Made by a program: the position numbers and the translations under genes. From Whitmania pigra (Eukaryota > Annelida > Clitellata > Hirudinida > Haemopidae): a stretch of DNA of 64,000 nucleotides. This document shows positions 22,801 to 30,040 of the stretch, piece by piece. The notes below the pieces were generated by a model that was not told the DNA's origin, did not search any database, and worked only from the letters and a program-made list of their open reading frames with translations. The stretch's first letter is position 1. The number at the start of each line of letters is the position of its first letter. The DNA lies in contig JAJTWR010000113.1 of NCBI GenBank assembly GCA_021613335.1, positions 1,010,001 through 1,074,000 on the forward strand. Direction: 5' to 3'.

Positions 22801-23755
22801 ATATATATATAATAATTGTATGCTAATTTAGCCATAAATTGAACTTTTTCTATGTGCTTTTTCTGTGGCCTAAAACCAGTGATCATTTGATCAATTGAAA
22901 CAAATTTTGCACAAGTGTGTAGCATCACAATGTATTTATAACTTCAAAAATGTGGCATTAATCAGTTCAATATTTTTAGAGTTATGCTAAAATAAAGGGG
23001 TGCTTGTAACCTTTTTACACAAACCGTCGGTCAAGAAAGACAGAGATAGATGGGAAATGAGAGGATCTATGCAGCGGGCAGATCAAATGATCAGATAAAT
23101 GCAAATTACAGAACTTTAAAGAACTAAAAAGATCGAAGCTCTATCTCTCATTCTCTCAATGAGAATATAATAATGAAATAATAAACAATATAAAATAAAA
23201 ATTATGAGTCAAGTAAATTATTTGGAAACAACAAAGGCAATTTAGTATGATAAGTGCAATTTTAAAATGTGAATTTGATAATAATTGAAGGAATTAGTAA
23301 AAATAATCCTAGATTTACAACCTTGGAAAAAAGATTGATTCTACAACATCAAAATCTCCATAAAGAACATCTCTCTTTGGCTTTGGAGATAATCCACCAA
23401 TGCTTTGTCCAATTCCAAGCTGAATTGCAGACATTAATTCTGATGTGGGTTTCTTCAAAAAGACAGCATAAAACTTGACTGAAACATCCAATCATTCAAG
23501 ATGCATAACAAACTCAAAAATTACCCTTTTATACGTGACCTGACCATCTTCATCGACCCTTCTATGTCCAATTTTATATTCTTTGGATGACCTCGAGGAA
23601 TTAGCAGGAAATTTAGAATCAGTTGCCAATAGAATTGGATAAGGTCCAGGCATTCCCAACTGACCACTCTATTATGCCATAAAAACAAATTCAATACTTA
23701 TGAACTAAAATGTTAACAAGTACACATTAGTTACCCCCACAATTGGTGCATTCAT
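12877..23755 (-). CDS. PIP5K1: Phosphatidylinositol 4-phosphate 5-kinase, type I (split gene)
   Basis: The enzyme phosphorylates PI4P to PI(4,5)P2 at the cytosolic face of the plasma membrane. Exons read on the minus strand, in order: 23735-23755 (from ATG; exon opens at 23769), 23525-23659, 23322-23452, 20190-20307, 19803-19955, 16372-16431, 14025-14264, 13819-13890, 13556-13656, 13290-13419, 13133-13220 and 12912-13010. All junctions keep phase with GT-AG introns. Diagnostic stretches: [37 protein letters not shown], the glycine-rich loop SNPGASGS, the catalytic-type lysine in [35 protein letters not shown], the [10 protein letters not shown] kinase motif, and [20 protein letters not shown] with the activation-loop region before it. 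No frameshift or stop was seen in the catalytic core. The gene may end at a TAG at 12877, or continue by the donor at 12912 into the tail exons at 10164-10247, 9875-9959 and 9593-9659, for about 525 residues, close to the family norm. Confidence 0.93.
12912..13010 (-). CDS. PIP5K1: PIP5K exon 12
   Basis: The acceptor is GATGTTTTAG. The exon reads [20 protein letters not shown] and on to [10 protein letters not shown]. The proline/lysine-rich SIPSKKK resembles the stretch after the kinase domain in other type I enzymes. It either splices at AAAAG/GTCGGC or reads on to a TAG at 12877-12879. Confidence 0.65.
13133..13220 (-). CDS. PIP5K1: PIP5K exon 11
   Basis: It reads [20 protein letters not shown] and on to RVFKRIPS, the well-conserved end of the kinase domain. 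The acceptor TTTATTCAAG and an upstream 69 base intron (13221-13289) are clear. Without the donor at 13132 it would stop after six more codons. Confidence 0.9.
13290..13419 (-). CDS. PIP5K1: PIP5K exon 10
   Basis: It reads [20 protein letters not shown] and on through [20 protein letters not shown] to IDG. The acceptor is TTGACCTTAG and the donor GATGGT/GTCAGT. GGIPA and [10 protein letters not shown] are hallmarks of the family. Confidence 0.95.
13556..13656 (-). CDS. PIP5K1: PIP5K exon 9
   Basis: It reads [20 protein letters not shown] and on to MNTS, corresponding to the variable insert with the YSTAMESI-like motif. The acceptor could be at 13657 or 13651 (both in phase). The donor is TTCACT/GTTTGC. 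Confidence 0.8.
13819..13890 (-). CDS. PIP5K1: PIP5K exon 8
   Basis: It reads [20 protein letters not shown] and on to SQSK, holding the SFKIMDYS kinase motif. The acceptor is TCATTATCAG and the donor GAGCAAG/GTTTGC. Confidence 0.95.
14025..14264 (-). CDS. PIP5K1: PIP5K exon 7
   Basis: It reads [20 protein letters not shown], then [28 protein letters not shown] and [11 protein letters not shown]. The acceptor is CAAAATTTTAG-like (TTTTAG) and the donor CCGT/GTCAGA. At 80 codons it is the longest exon. Confidence 0.95.
14560..15340. repeat. Palindromic interspersed repeat in a PIP5K intron
   Basis: The arm at 14875-14930 (AATATTTTGTGATTTACGAC, then GCTCAGAAAATGTGACAG) is the inverse of 15240-15300 (CTCACATTTTCTGAACC, then AAAATATTCATTTTTGAT). 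The outer part 14640-14790 matches 35950-36130 in inverted orientation. This looks like an old MITE or a longer palindromic transposon, with a second copy at 34900-36130. Confidence 0.5.
15345..16124 (-). pseudogene. Old Tc1 relic in a PIP5K intron
   Basis: The right end TATTTCTAGCCCTG, followed by TA, matches the 10621-12200 terminus with one change. Minus-strand pieces such as [20 protein letters not shown] match the second catalytic region of the intact transposase, and the N-terminal coding region (EIKAF-like) and leader can be followed to 16124. The left half is missing and many indels are present. It is clearly older than the copies at 10621 and 62498. Confidence 0.75.
16372..16431 (-). 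CDS. PIP5K1: PIP5K exon 6
   Basis: It reads [20 protein letters not shown], exactly 20 codons, between the acceptor TCTGTTACAG and the donor CAA/GTACTT. It is isolated between two transposon-filled introns and easily missed by ORF length. Confidence 0.95.
16805..16857. repeat. (TA)n(GA)n microsatellite
   Basis: About 17 TA dinucleotides followed by about 9 GA dinucleotides, inside the PIP5K intron 16432-19802. Confidence 0.9.
17105..17271 (+). repeat. Probable 5' LTR of a Ty3/Gypsy fragment
   Basis: It begins TGTTGTGGTGAGG and ends ATATAACA, contains TATAAATACCC as a likely promoter, and is followed by TTTTGGTGATAAGGATGGG, a primer-binding-site-like sequence seen in Gypsy elements. No second LTR copy was found downstream, so the 3' end is lost. 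Confidence 0.65.
17295..17385 (-). repeat. tRNA-like SINE head
   Basis: On the minus strand TGGCCTAACGGTTAAGG fits an A box and GGGGTTTAAGC, about 30 bases later, resembles a B box. The same arrangement is at 39780-39892. It lies between the LTR and gag of the Gypsy fragment, so it inserted after it. Confidence 0.5.
17441..19160 (+). pseudogene. Ty3/Gypsy gag-protease and start of RT, decayed
   Basis: A 286-codon frame (17441-18301) holds a retrotransposon gag domain, a zinc knuckle [15 protein letters not shown] (CX2CX4HX4C) near residue 175, and the aspartic protease motif [12 protein letters not shown] (protein [12 protein letters not shown]) near residue 222. In an overlapping frame to 18479, [16 protein letters not shown] is the usual lead into the reverse transcriptase. 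After that the RT is not readable: indels and a large deletion leave fragments to about 19160. On the plus strand, opposite to the PIP5K gene whose intron it occupies. Coding DNA is richer in GC than the intron around it, which suggests a moderately recent insertion. Confidence 0.85.
19803..19955 (-). CDS. PIP5K1: PIP5K exon 5
   Basis: It reads [20 protein letters not shown], then [20 protein letters not shown] and PGYYM. It carries the nucleotide-binding loop and the kinase lysine. The acceptor is GTTGCACAG and the donor TACATG/GTTAGA. Confidence 0.97.
20190..20307 (-). CDS. PIP5K1: PIP5K exon 4
   Basis: It reads [20 protein letters not shown], then [19 protein letters not shown]. The acceptor is ATTATTCCAG and the donor a consensus GTAAGT. 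Confidence 0.97.
20640..21710 (+). pseudogene. Decayed RT element in a PIP5K intron
   Basis: Fragments match the 48398-50281 RT in order: TIDKINNLL and [13 protein letters not shown] (near 20885-20975) match its TLDKLNNLL and [22 protein letters not shown] (near 21448) matches [24 protein letters not shown] (near 21597) matches [12 protein letters not shown]. Between them lies the hairpin repeat at 21240-21430. Many frameshifts; plainly dead. Confidence 0.75.
21240..21430 (+). repeat. Interspersed repeat with conserved hairpin (copy 2)
   Basis: Matches 8930-9145, including the stem GTGCCTT/AAGGCAC with a differing loop. It interrupts the RT relic, showing that it moved on its own. Confidence 0.5.
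21721..23022 (+). mobile_element. Second Tc1-like family, decayed full-length copy
   Basis: The left end (GGTTACAAGCCCCCTTAATT with TTAACATAACTGCTAAAG) and right end (AGTTATGCTAAAATAAAGG with TGCTTGTAACC) are inverted repeats. Inside on the plus strand, [18 protein letters not shown] and [19 protein letters not shown] (22590-22640) match Tc1 transposase, the last containing the final catalytic Glu region. Stops and frameshifts break it. It lies in the PIP5K intron 20308-23321. A deletion derivative is at 38330-38565. Confidence 0.75.
23322..23452 (-). CDS. PIP5K1: PIP5K exon 3
   Basis: It reads [20 protein letters not shown] and on to [16 protein letters not shown]. The acceptor is CTTTTTGAAG and the donor CCAAG/GTTGTA. 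The intron to exon 2 is 72 bases. Confidence 0.95.
23525..23659 (-). CDS. PIP5K1: PIP5K exon 2
   Basis: It reads [20 protein letters not shown], then [20 protein letters not shown] and [10 protein letters not shown] is the conserved entry to the kinase domain. The acceptor GTGGTCAG has a weak pyrimidine tract; the donor is AGG/GTAATT. Confidence 0.92.
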
Positions 23756-23769
23756 ATTTACATTGAAAT
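23735..23769 (-). CDS. PIP5K1: PIP5K exon 1 (or first coding exon)
   Basis: The ATG at 23753-23755 begins MNAPIVG, in phase with exon 2 through the donor GGG/GTAACT. A TTTTCTCAG acceptor precedes it at 23770, so a non-coding or further coding exon upstream is likely. The frame is open back to the acceptor, so an upstream start cannot be excluded. Confidence 0.7.
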
Positions 23770-25140
23770 CTGAGAAAACAAGAATTTCATCAGGTCACGA
23801 AATCATATAGTTAATATTTTTAAAATTTTATCAAAAACAAAACAAGAATTTTGAGGAACTTATTGCCATTTGTCACATCTTAAACTATGTAATAATTCAC
23901 AATTAGTGCTAAAAAGAAGAGCTTAAGTCAATAAATCTCTAAAAAAAAAAGGACTAAATTTTTGGAGCCCAGTGACTTTAGCAGCAATATAGAAGGGTTT
24001 AGTTTTCAGCAGTCTTAAAGGCATATAAAAGAAAAAATTATACATATTTGCAAAGAAGATAAGATAACCTTTATGAAAACTCTGCAATTGATTGAGCCTT
24101 TATTTTATAATGAACTTATTTTATTTTACAAAGGTTTTTCTGTCAGAGAAGAGATTTCTGGAAGGGCCTGCACCTTATCAAATGTTTTAAACTCAGTAAA
24201 TATTATAAGATCATGCCTTTGAAATTAGCCATCGCTATCTGCAGATTTTTGTGTCCCGAAGTTAGAACGCAAATTAGAAACATTAGCAAAGTGAACAATT
24301 GCAGGAAAAATTGGTCGCACCTTGAAATCACAAATTTCCACAAACATAAAAATATAGCGAATAGGTAACCACCAACTCTACCAATAAATCCAAGACCAAA
24401 ACAATTTAGCCAAAAGATGCCTATAAGTTCATAAGTGACAAATTTGCGTAAGGCCAGTCGGGTGTGCAAAAATCGTGTTTACATGCGAACCGAAACAATG
24501 TAGAATAGTTATATACTTAAAAGTATGAAATATTTCTTTGAAAATAGCAACCAAATTTTAGTTACAAAATAAAAAATTCTGGTTTATTATCTAGTTTTAT
24601 GATTCTGAAGTTGAATCATCCGTATTTAACACACTGGTGATGATGGTGATTGTTATACTGACCCGTGAACATCTTGAAAAAAACCGAAACAATTAAAAAG
24701 TTCATTAAAAAATTAAATTTATAGATAGTGTTCAAATTGATTGATATTAGCGCGAGCTTATTTACTGGTTGTCTCTTACTCGCCAGGTCACGGAGCACTT
24801 GTTATAAGCATATTATCCTTCCGCCTTGACCTTATGGTTCTCCTGACAGGCGGATGTCTTTGTCGGTTTTCGTCTTTGAAACTCAACGTTTTGTCATCGG
24901 TTATAGAAGGCTCTTGTTGGCCGATCGCTTCTGCTTGGATTGGAGCGATTCCGAAAGCTCTCATTGGCTTCCTCGTGTCTACTTAACCGCTGTGAACCAA
25001 CAAATTTCGGCTACTCTAGATTCTCTTTAGCTTTCTTGTGTCGAACACGTCCACCCCAGTTGCCTACAGCGTCCATGGGAGCTCTCAATAGCTTCTTCAC
25101 ACCTAGACCCTCTGCAGGAATGTCTCGCTTAGAGGTTTGA
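23770..25140. other. Region upstream of PIP5K; unassigned
   Basis: It should hold the promoter and 5' exon(s) of PIP5K, but I cannot point to them. A hydrophobic minus-strand ORF at 24203-24469 has no family signature. The block 24740-25140 is clearly richer in GC than its surroundings; on the minus strand 25138-25025 reads GLGVKKLLRAPMDAVGNWGG, which has the look of a transposon-derived or exon sequence but is not recognised. Confidence 0.3.
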
Positions 25141-25577
25141 CATCTCTTTTTTCAAATGTAAAGATATCTATATTTCCATGATCGCAAACTTTAGTATCTA
25201 ATTTGGTAGATATGTGGAAATTAATAAAAATAATTAAAAATGCACAAAGTCCATTTTGTAAAGGGATGAGTCTTAGGGGAACGTAGGTTAAAGCGGAGTA
25301 CTTAAGGGAGATTCTATTATGCTTACTAGAGGTGGGAAAAATACTAAATACTAAAATACTTTTGAAAAGTATTTAAAACACTAACCTTTGCTTTATATCC
25401 GGTGTTTTCCCCTCCATCTTCAGGTGCGAACAAGTCCTCCCCTTACTAAAAAGAAAACCAAGCTTCGACAGCAGCACCCCTTCCAATTATCTTTCCACCA
25501 TATCGAAAATGTTAGAGAGGCTCGCCACATCCAGGATTCGCCATCATCAACCATCGGATACACTCATCTCAACATAT

Positions 25578-26020
25578 ATGGGAAGTACCCATCTTTTGAC
25601 TATATCTCAATTAATACGCCATGATTATTATTCAAATTTTAGTATGTTATGCAAATATTGCTTCCAAAGTTATGTAATATTTTCAAATTTAGTAAAAAAA
25701 AAATCCCAAAAGCCCAGGACGAAAAAATCCCGTCAAAACGCCCCCGTCAAAATAGCCCGGCGACAAAATAAAATTGTTGAATGTCAAAGGAATGTTGAAT
25801 GCACCTTAAAATTTTTTTGTAGTTTTGAATATATTAACCGATAAACTGACTCCAAATTTAATTCGAAATTAGTGGTTTGACTGCTTTTATGAACGTTTTG
25901 AGTTTAATTGGTATCAGAGAATTTCATCAAGTGGAGCTTTATCGTCTAAAATACTGTTAGCATTCCGGCTACTTCCTCAGTTTACATGGACTTTTCAAAT
26001 TGGTATTTAATATAAATTAT
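25578..26020 (+). repeat. Interspersed repeat, about 440 bp
   Basis: The part 25690-26010 matches 33160-33440 in inverted orientation (shared TCCGGCTACTTCCT-like stretch next to AGTTTACAT, and TTAATTCGAAATTAGTGGTT). The part 25578-25700 matches 42310-42460 in direct orientation (ATATCTCAA.TAATACG..A and TTAGTATGTTATG.AAATA). No coding content; possibly a MITE. Confidence 0.55.
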
Positions 26021-26177
26021 CGATTGACAAGCAACATGTGCTCTCTGAACAAAGAGAATTTACCAGACACTCATTAAGTCACGTCGGTTCCTTTGATCGC
26101 CTAATTTCTTTTGATCCTTCCCCGAGTTCCCGTTACAACGTGTACAATGAAGTGCTTGATTTGAAATTGGAATTTAT

Positions 26178-26295
26178 TCTATAATAATAATAATAATTAT
26201 TATTAAATATATAATGTATAACAATAATATATATATAATAATATATTATATAAATATATAACATATAACATTATTATATAATATAATATAATATA
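26178..26295. repeat. AT-rich simple repeat
   Basis: Degenerate ATA/TAA/AT runs of about 120 bases, ending exactly where the RT fragment begins. Confidence 0.8.
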
Positions 26296-27239
26296 TAAGC
26301 CTTGGAAGGCTTTTCGACAAATCTCTCACCGACAAGAGCATGCAGGACGCCATTCTCCAACAAGCCATCAAGGGACTGCAGGCGATCGATGCTAAGGCGG
26401 TTCAAAGTACTGGTTCGTGCTCCTTCCAAGACTGCTCTGGCCGTTAACCATTTATGAGATTGGTTTGTCAGTGGTCGAGAAGCTAGAGAGGAAAGTCAAC
26501 CGATACACCAGAAAATGGCTTGGTCTACCTCCAGCGCTGTCATCGGTAGCCCTCTACAGTAGGAGCACGAGCCTGCGACTACCACTAAAGTCCATCGTGG
26601 AAGAGTACAAACTCTCCAAAATAAGAACGCAGTGGAGGCTCAACAACTCCGCGGATAGCAGGATCCGCGAAGTCAAGCCACTGCTCAGATCTGGAAGGAA
26701 ATTCCGAGCTCAGAATGAGATCGACGAATCAGTTGCCAGGCTGATGTTCGAGGAAGTGAGAGGTCCTACCCAGACAGACTGTCATGCAGTAAGATGGAAC
26801 CACCTGCCAAAATGGTCCCAGGCGAGCTCATCAGTCAGAGCCGCTATGATTAGCCAGGAAAGGAGGCGAAAAAAGGAACAGGACCAGGTCACGAAGGCGG
26901 TTCAGCAATCACAGCAGGATAAGTGGACAACGTGGGAGGATGTGATGCAACGATTCCTTACCTGGAGCGATATGTGGAAGATGTCCCCGCTCCGACTTGC
27001 CTAAGCGATAGGGTCAGTGTACGACCAGTTGCCCTCCAGGGACAATTTGCAGAAATGGGGTTTGGAATACCGGCTCTGTGGCGGTACCGAGACCCGGTGC
27101 TCAGCAATTGCACGTATGCCCTTGCCAATGGTCGGTACACATGGCGACATAAACAGGTCCTTCGAGAAGTGTGTGAAGCCGCAAAGCAGCAGTCTCCAAA
27201 GCAAACTTGCGATCGCAAATCAGCGAAAGATTTACTTCA
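26296..27239 (+). pseudogene. Non-LTR RT fragment, 3' half
   Basis: It begins at AAGCCTTGGAAGG and ends at GATTTACTTC, and is nearly identical to the matching part of 48398-50281 (minus). It encodes the region after the RT palm: VEKLERKVNRYTRKWLGLPP, RSGRKFRAQNEIDESVARL and MFEEVRGPTQTD, then a frameshift at a TAA at 27002, then a Cys-rich end in two frames (RLCGGTET; SNCTYALANGRYTWRHK). It has small deletions near 26390-26420 but keeps about 258 bases that the 48 kb copy has lost. It truncates the 3' end of the Gypsy element beside it at 27239. Confidence 0.85.
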
Positions 27240-28387
27240 CAAATCTTTACACTGACTCGCTCACTGATCACTTCAACAAAGCATTTGATCGCTCCCAGAC
27301 TTTCTTTAAGATCCGGAAAATATTCAACAATATTTTTACCCAGAAGAACAAGCAATTCCTCTCCTACAGGGATAGGAGTTGAAAGAACATAATCTCTATT
27401 TCGAACAGGTGCCATCAATTGGCATGCCGAAAAAGATTCACAATATTCTCGAATTGGTTTACACCTATCGGGAAACCGAAAGATAAATCGAATTAGCTGT
27501 TTCGTACTTTTGGTAGCCATGAGTCCCTCAATGGGATCGTCATGCCCCATCTCGACAACAGACCAAATGCAAACATTAGGTAATTGCCTTACTGCCTGAC
27601 CCAAAGAGATCTCCGTATGAAACGAGGTTTCCTTATCAATGTAAAACATTTTACATTTGTCATTACCTAATGACCAAAAGTATTTGAGTGAATGACAGTT
27701 ACTTTGCTCTGGATCAAACTTGACATTGTCCTCGGTATCCTTTGACACCTGATGAACAACTGTCATCATGAAACTGACGTCATTTTGCGAATCGACTACA
27801 TCAACTATATCGCCATTCGAAGTATCTTCATCCGCAGAAACGTCGTAACTGAATGAACAAAAGGAATTAAGTGTAGGATACTCATTTTGCTCTGAAGTAT
27901 ACTTGACATTGTCATCAGTATCATCCGATACCTGATGAACATCTGTCATGAAATTCGCAATACTTCGATCAATTACATCATCAATAATGATATCATCATT
28001 AACAATATCTTCACGGGAAGAAATGTAATGATCCCTAAACTTGACATTGTCATCCGTATCACATGATACCTGATGAACATCTGTCATCATGGAACTCGCG
28101 TTACTTTGCGAAGTTACATTCACTACAGAATCATTAGAAATATCTTCCCCTGAAGAAATGTGATACTCTGGAACAAACATGACATTGTCATCAGTATCCT
28201 CTGATAACTGATGAACATCTGTCATCACGTAACTCGCGTTACCTTGTGAATTTACGTTCACTACAGCATCATTAGAAACATCTTCATCTGAAGAAACGTG
28301 ATGATTCCCAATATCCCCCAAAGAAACGGGATCATCAACAATGTCAGAAGTACAATGTTCCTGCAAATTAGGGATCTTTTCCTCTTC
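27240..28387 (-). CDS. Acidic repeat ORF in frame after Gypsy gag-protease; unknown
   Basis: An open frame of about 380 codons continues the gag-protease frame after a single TAA (28388-28390). It holds four imperfect repeats of about 45 residues with the core MTDVHQVS.DTDDNVKF (ends near residues 65, 107, 154 and 217), separated by acidic D/E/S/N-rich linkers. The C-terminal part (CKMFYIDKETSFHTEIS, then QLIRFIFRFPDR, CQLMAPVRNRDYVLSTPIPV and GEELLVLLGKN) faintly resembles the end of a PR/SET-type domain, in which a PI..GEELLVWYG-like stretch is typical; this is a weak reading. In a Gypsy element RT should follow the protease here. The natural C terminus is lost where the RT fragment joins at 27239. 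Function unknown. Confidence 0.6.
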
Positions 28388-30031
28388 TTAAACAGCACCA
28401 GAATCAGAAACAACAAGAGAAAGAATATTGTCTCTACGCGAAGTGTTGTCCCTACGAATACTATTCAAATTATAATCGATGATATTGTCTTGATAAACAG
28501 AGTCTAACAGTCTTGCCACCTTAGGCGTTATAATGACTCGTTCATTTAAATCGGGAACTAGTGCAAACCAAACTTTTATTTTTGGTGCTACGCTAACAGT
28601 ACTATGGTCTATCATGGCAGGACGAATAGATAATCTAATATAACAAACTGTTTCTGGTTTTCCCTTGAGACCAGATAGCCGAATCATTTTGCTAGGTACA
28701 TTATGTAACAAATGTATACAATCTTCTCTAATACAACATATTTCCGCCCCACTATCAATCAATGCTGACATCAAGGGTAATTGATCAACAAATACATCTT
28801 TGTTTGATCTAACATAAAATTCTTCAGCACAAATCTCTCCCTCACTCATTATGTTGGTAGGATCATATTTACAACAGTTAATATTAATGTTTCTGCCCGT
28901 GGGCTGACATACGTTGTTCATGGTGCAATTCTTGATGTAATGTCCTTTTCGATGACATCTAAAACAAAGGCCTAGTCTCTTATCATTCTCGATCATCATA
29001 TTACTATCTTGTTGGTTGCCAATAACCATAGGGGAAAGTCCCCTGTTTTCCCTGAAAGAATTAGAATTACCTGAAGTAGTATTCTGATTATAATAGCGTG
29101 GTGGTTTAAACCCAGTTTCATGCGTAACCATGTAGGTATCCACCATATGTGCGAGCGATCGATGATCTAACCATCCGTCTTGCTCATGCCTTAAAACAAA
29201 ATCGAGGCAACGGACCGGCAATAATTCTTTTAATTTATCCGCACAAATTAGACTCATCAACTTATGAAAATCTTCGTAAATATTTCTGCTTTCTACGTAG
29301 TAGGATAAAGAAGAATACAAATCGGAAGCAATTTGAGAAAAAGTTTCTCCTGGGTGGTGCTTCCGATTAATAAAGCGATCTCGTAAAAGGAGGGGGCTTA
29401 CTTTGAACTCCCTCAAAAGAATTTTCTTTAATTCCTGATAATCCTCCAGGTGAACCCAACCCACTCGATTTAATATGGATCTAGCCTTAGAATTAAGATA
29501 TGCCTGAAGTACTTTGGGTTTAATATCCTCTTCAATTTGAAACGATTCAAATTGTTTTTCCAGATACTGGAAATAACCTGGCATCAAAGGTAATTCCCCG
29601 ACGATATTTCTTAATGCATCTTGACATCGTGTAGAACGTACAAGTATCGGTTCTATATCTCTACGTTGATTGCGTTCCATTTTGTTTCTCTCCAATTCCA
29701 ACTTCATCAATTCTATTTTATTAGCTTCCTCCCTGGCTCGACGTGCTTCCTCTAGCTTCAAGTTTTCTAGCCTTCCATTTTGTTCTATTTTCAACCTTTC
29801 TAACATCAGTTCCGATTCGCGCAGATATAACTGACGTTTCTCATTTTCAACCGTGGCTTCTAGGTTCATTTCACGACGGGGCGTCTCATCTGTAGAGGCT
29901 AGTCTATGTAGGTGCGGGGATGTATCGGATGTCGTACTAAATTCATATAATAATGTATCGTCTGGGTTACCGGTTGGCGATCGTTTCGCTAAATTCTCAG
30001 ATTCCCTTCGATCAAAATTTTCATGAGACAT
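28388..30031 (-). CDS. Ty3/Gypsy-like gag-protease polyprotein
   Basis: 547 codons from an ATG (30029-30031) to TAA, with no internal break. Residues about 60-125 form a charged coiled coil (REANKIELMKLELERNKMER). Residues about 130-300 are a gag/SCAN-like capsid domain (MPGYFQYLEKQF, KVLQAYLNSKARSIL, KHHPGETFSQIA). A zinc knuckle CFRCHRKGHYIKNC is near 365, and the aspartic protease motif SALIDSGAEICCI near 432. The gag packages element RNA in cytoplasmic particles and the protease matures it. The frame continues beyond the stop as the repeat ORF 27240-28387. A hAT insertion lies 2-10 bases before the start codon. Lack of decay over 1.6 kb suggests a recent insertion. Confidence 0.88.
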   Translation of the reverse strand: MSHENFDRRESENLAKRSPTGNPDDTLLYEFSTTSDTSPHLHRLASTDETPRREMNLEATVENEKRQLYLRESELMLERLKIEQNGRLENLKLEEARRAREEANKIELMKLELERNKMERNQRRDIEPILVRSTRCQDALRNIVGELPLMPGYFQYLEKQFESFQIEEDIKPKVLQAYLNSKARSILNRVGWVHLEDYQELKKILLREFKVSPLLLRDRFINRKHHPGETFSQIASDLYSSLSYYVESRNIYEDFHKLMSLICADKLKELLPVRCLDFVLRHEQDGWLDHRSLAHMVDTYMVTHETGFKPPRYYNQNTTSGNSNSFRENRGLSPMVIGNQQDSNMMIENDKRLGLCFRCHRKGHYIKNCTMNNVCQPTGRNININCCKYDPTNIMSEGEICAEEFYVRSNKDVFVDQLPLMSALIDSGAEICCIREDCIHLLHNVPSKMIRLSGLKGKPETVCYIRLSIRPAMIDHSTVSVAPKIKVWFALVPDLNERVIITPKVARLLDSVYQDNIIDYNLNSIRRDNTSRRDNILSLVVSDSGAV

Positions 30032-30040
30032 CGTCTAAAC

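Noticed and set aside
24203..24469. Hydrophobic 88-codon minus ORF as a membrane protein gene
   Set aside because: T-rich DNA gives hydrophobic translations by chance; no homology, start context or poly(A) signal supports it.
27101..27239. C-terminal 46 codons of the minus ORF that spans the RT fragment
   Set aside because: These codons are antisense to the plus-strand RT fragment and are an artefact of the junction at 27239.
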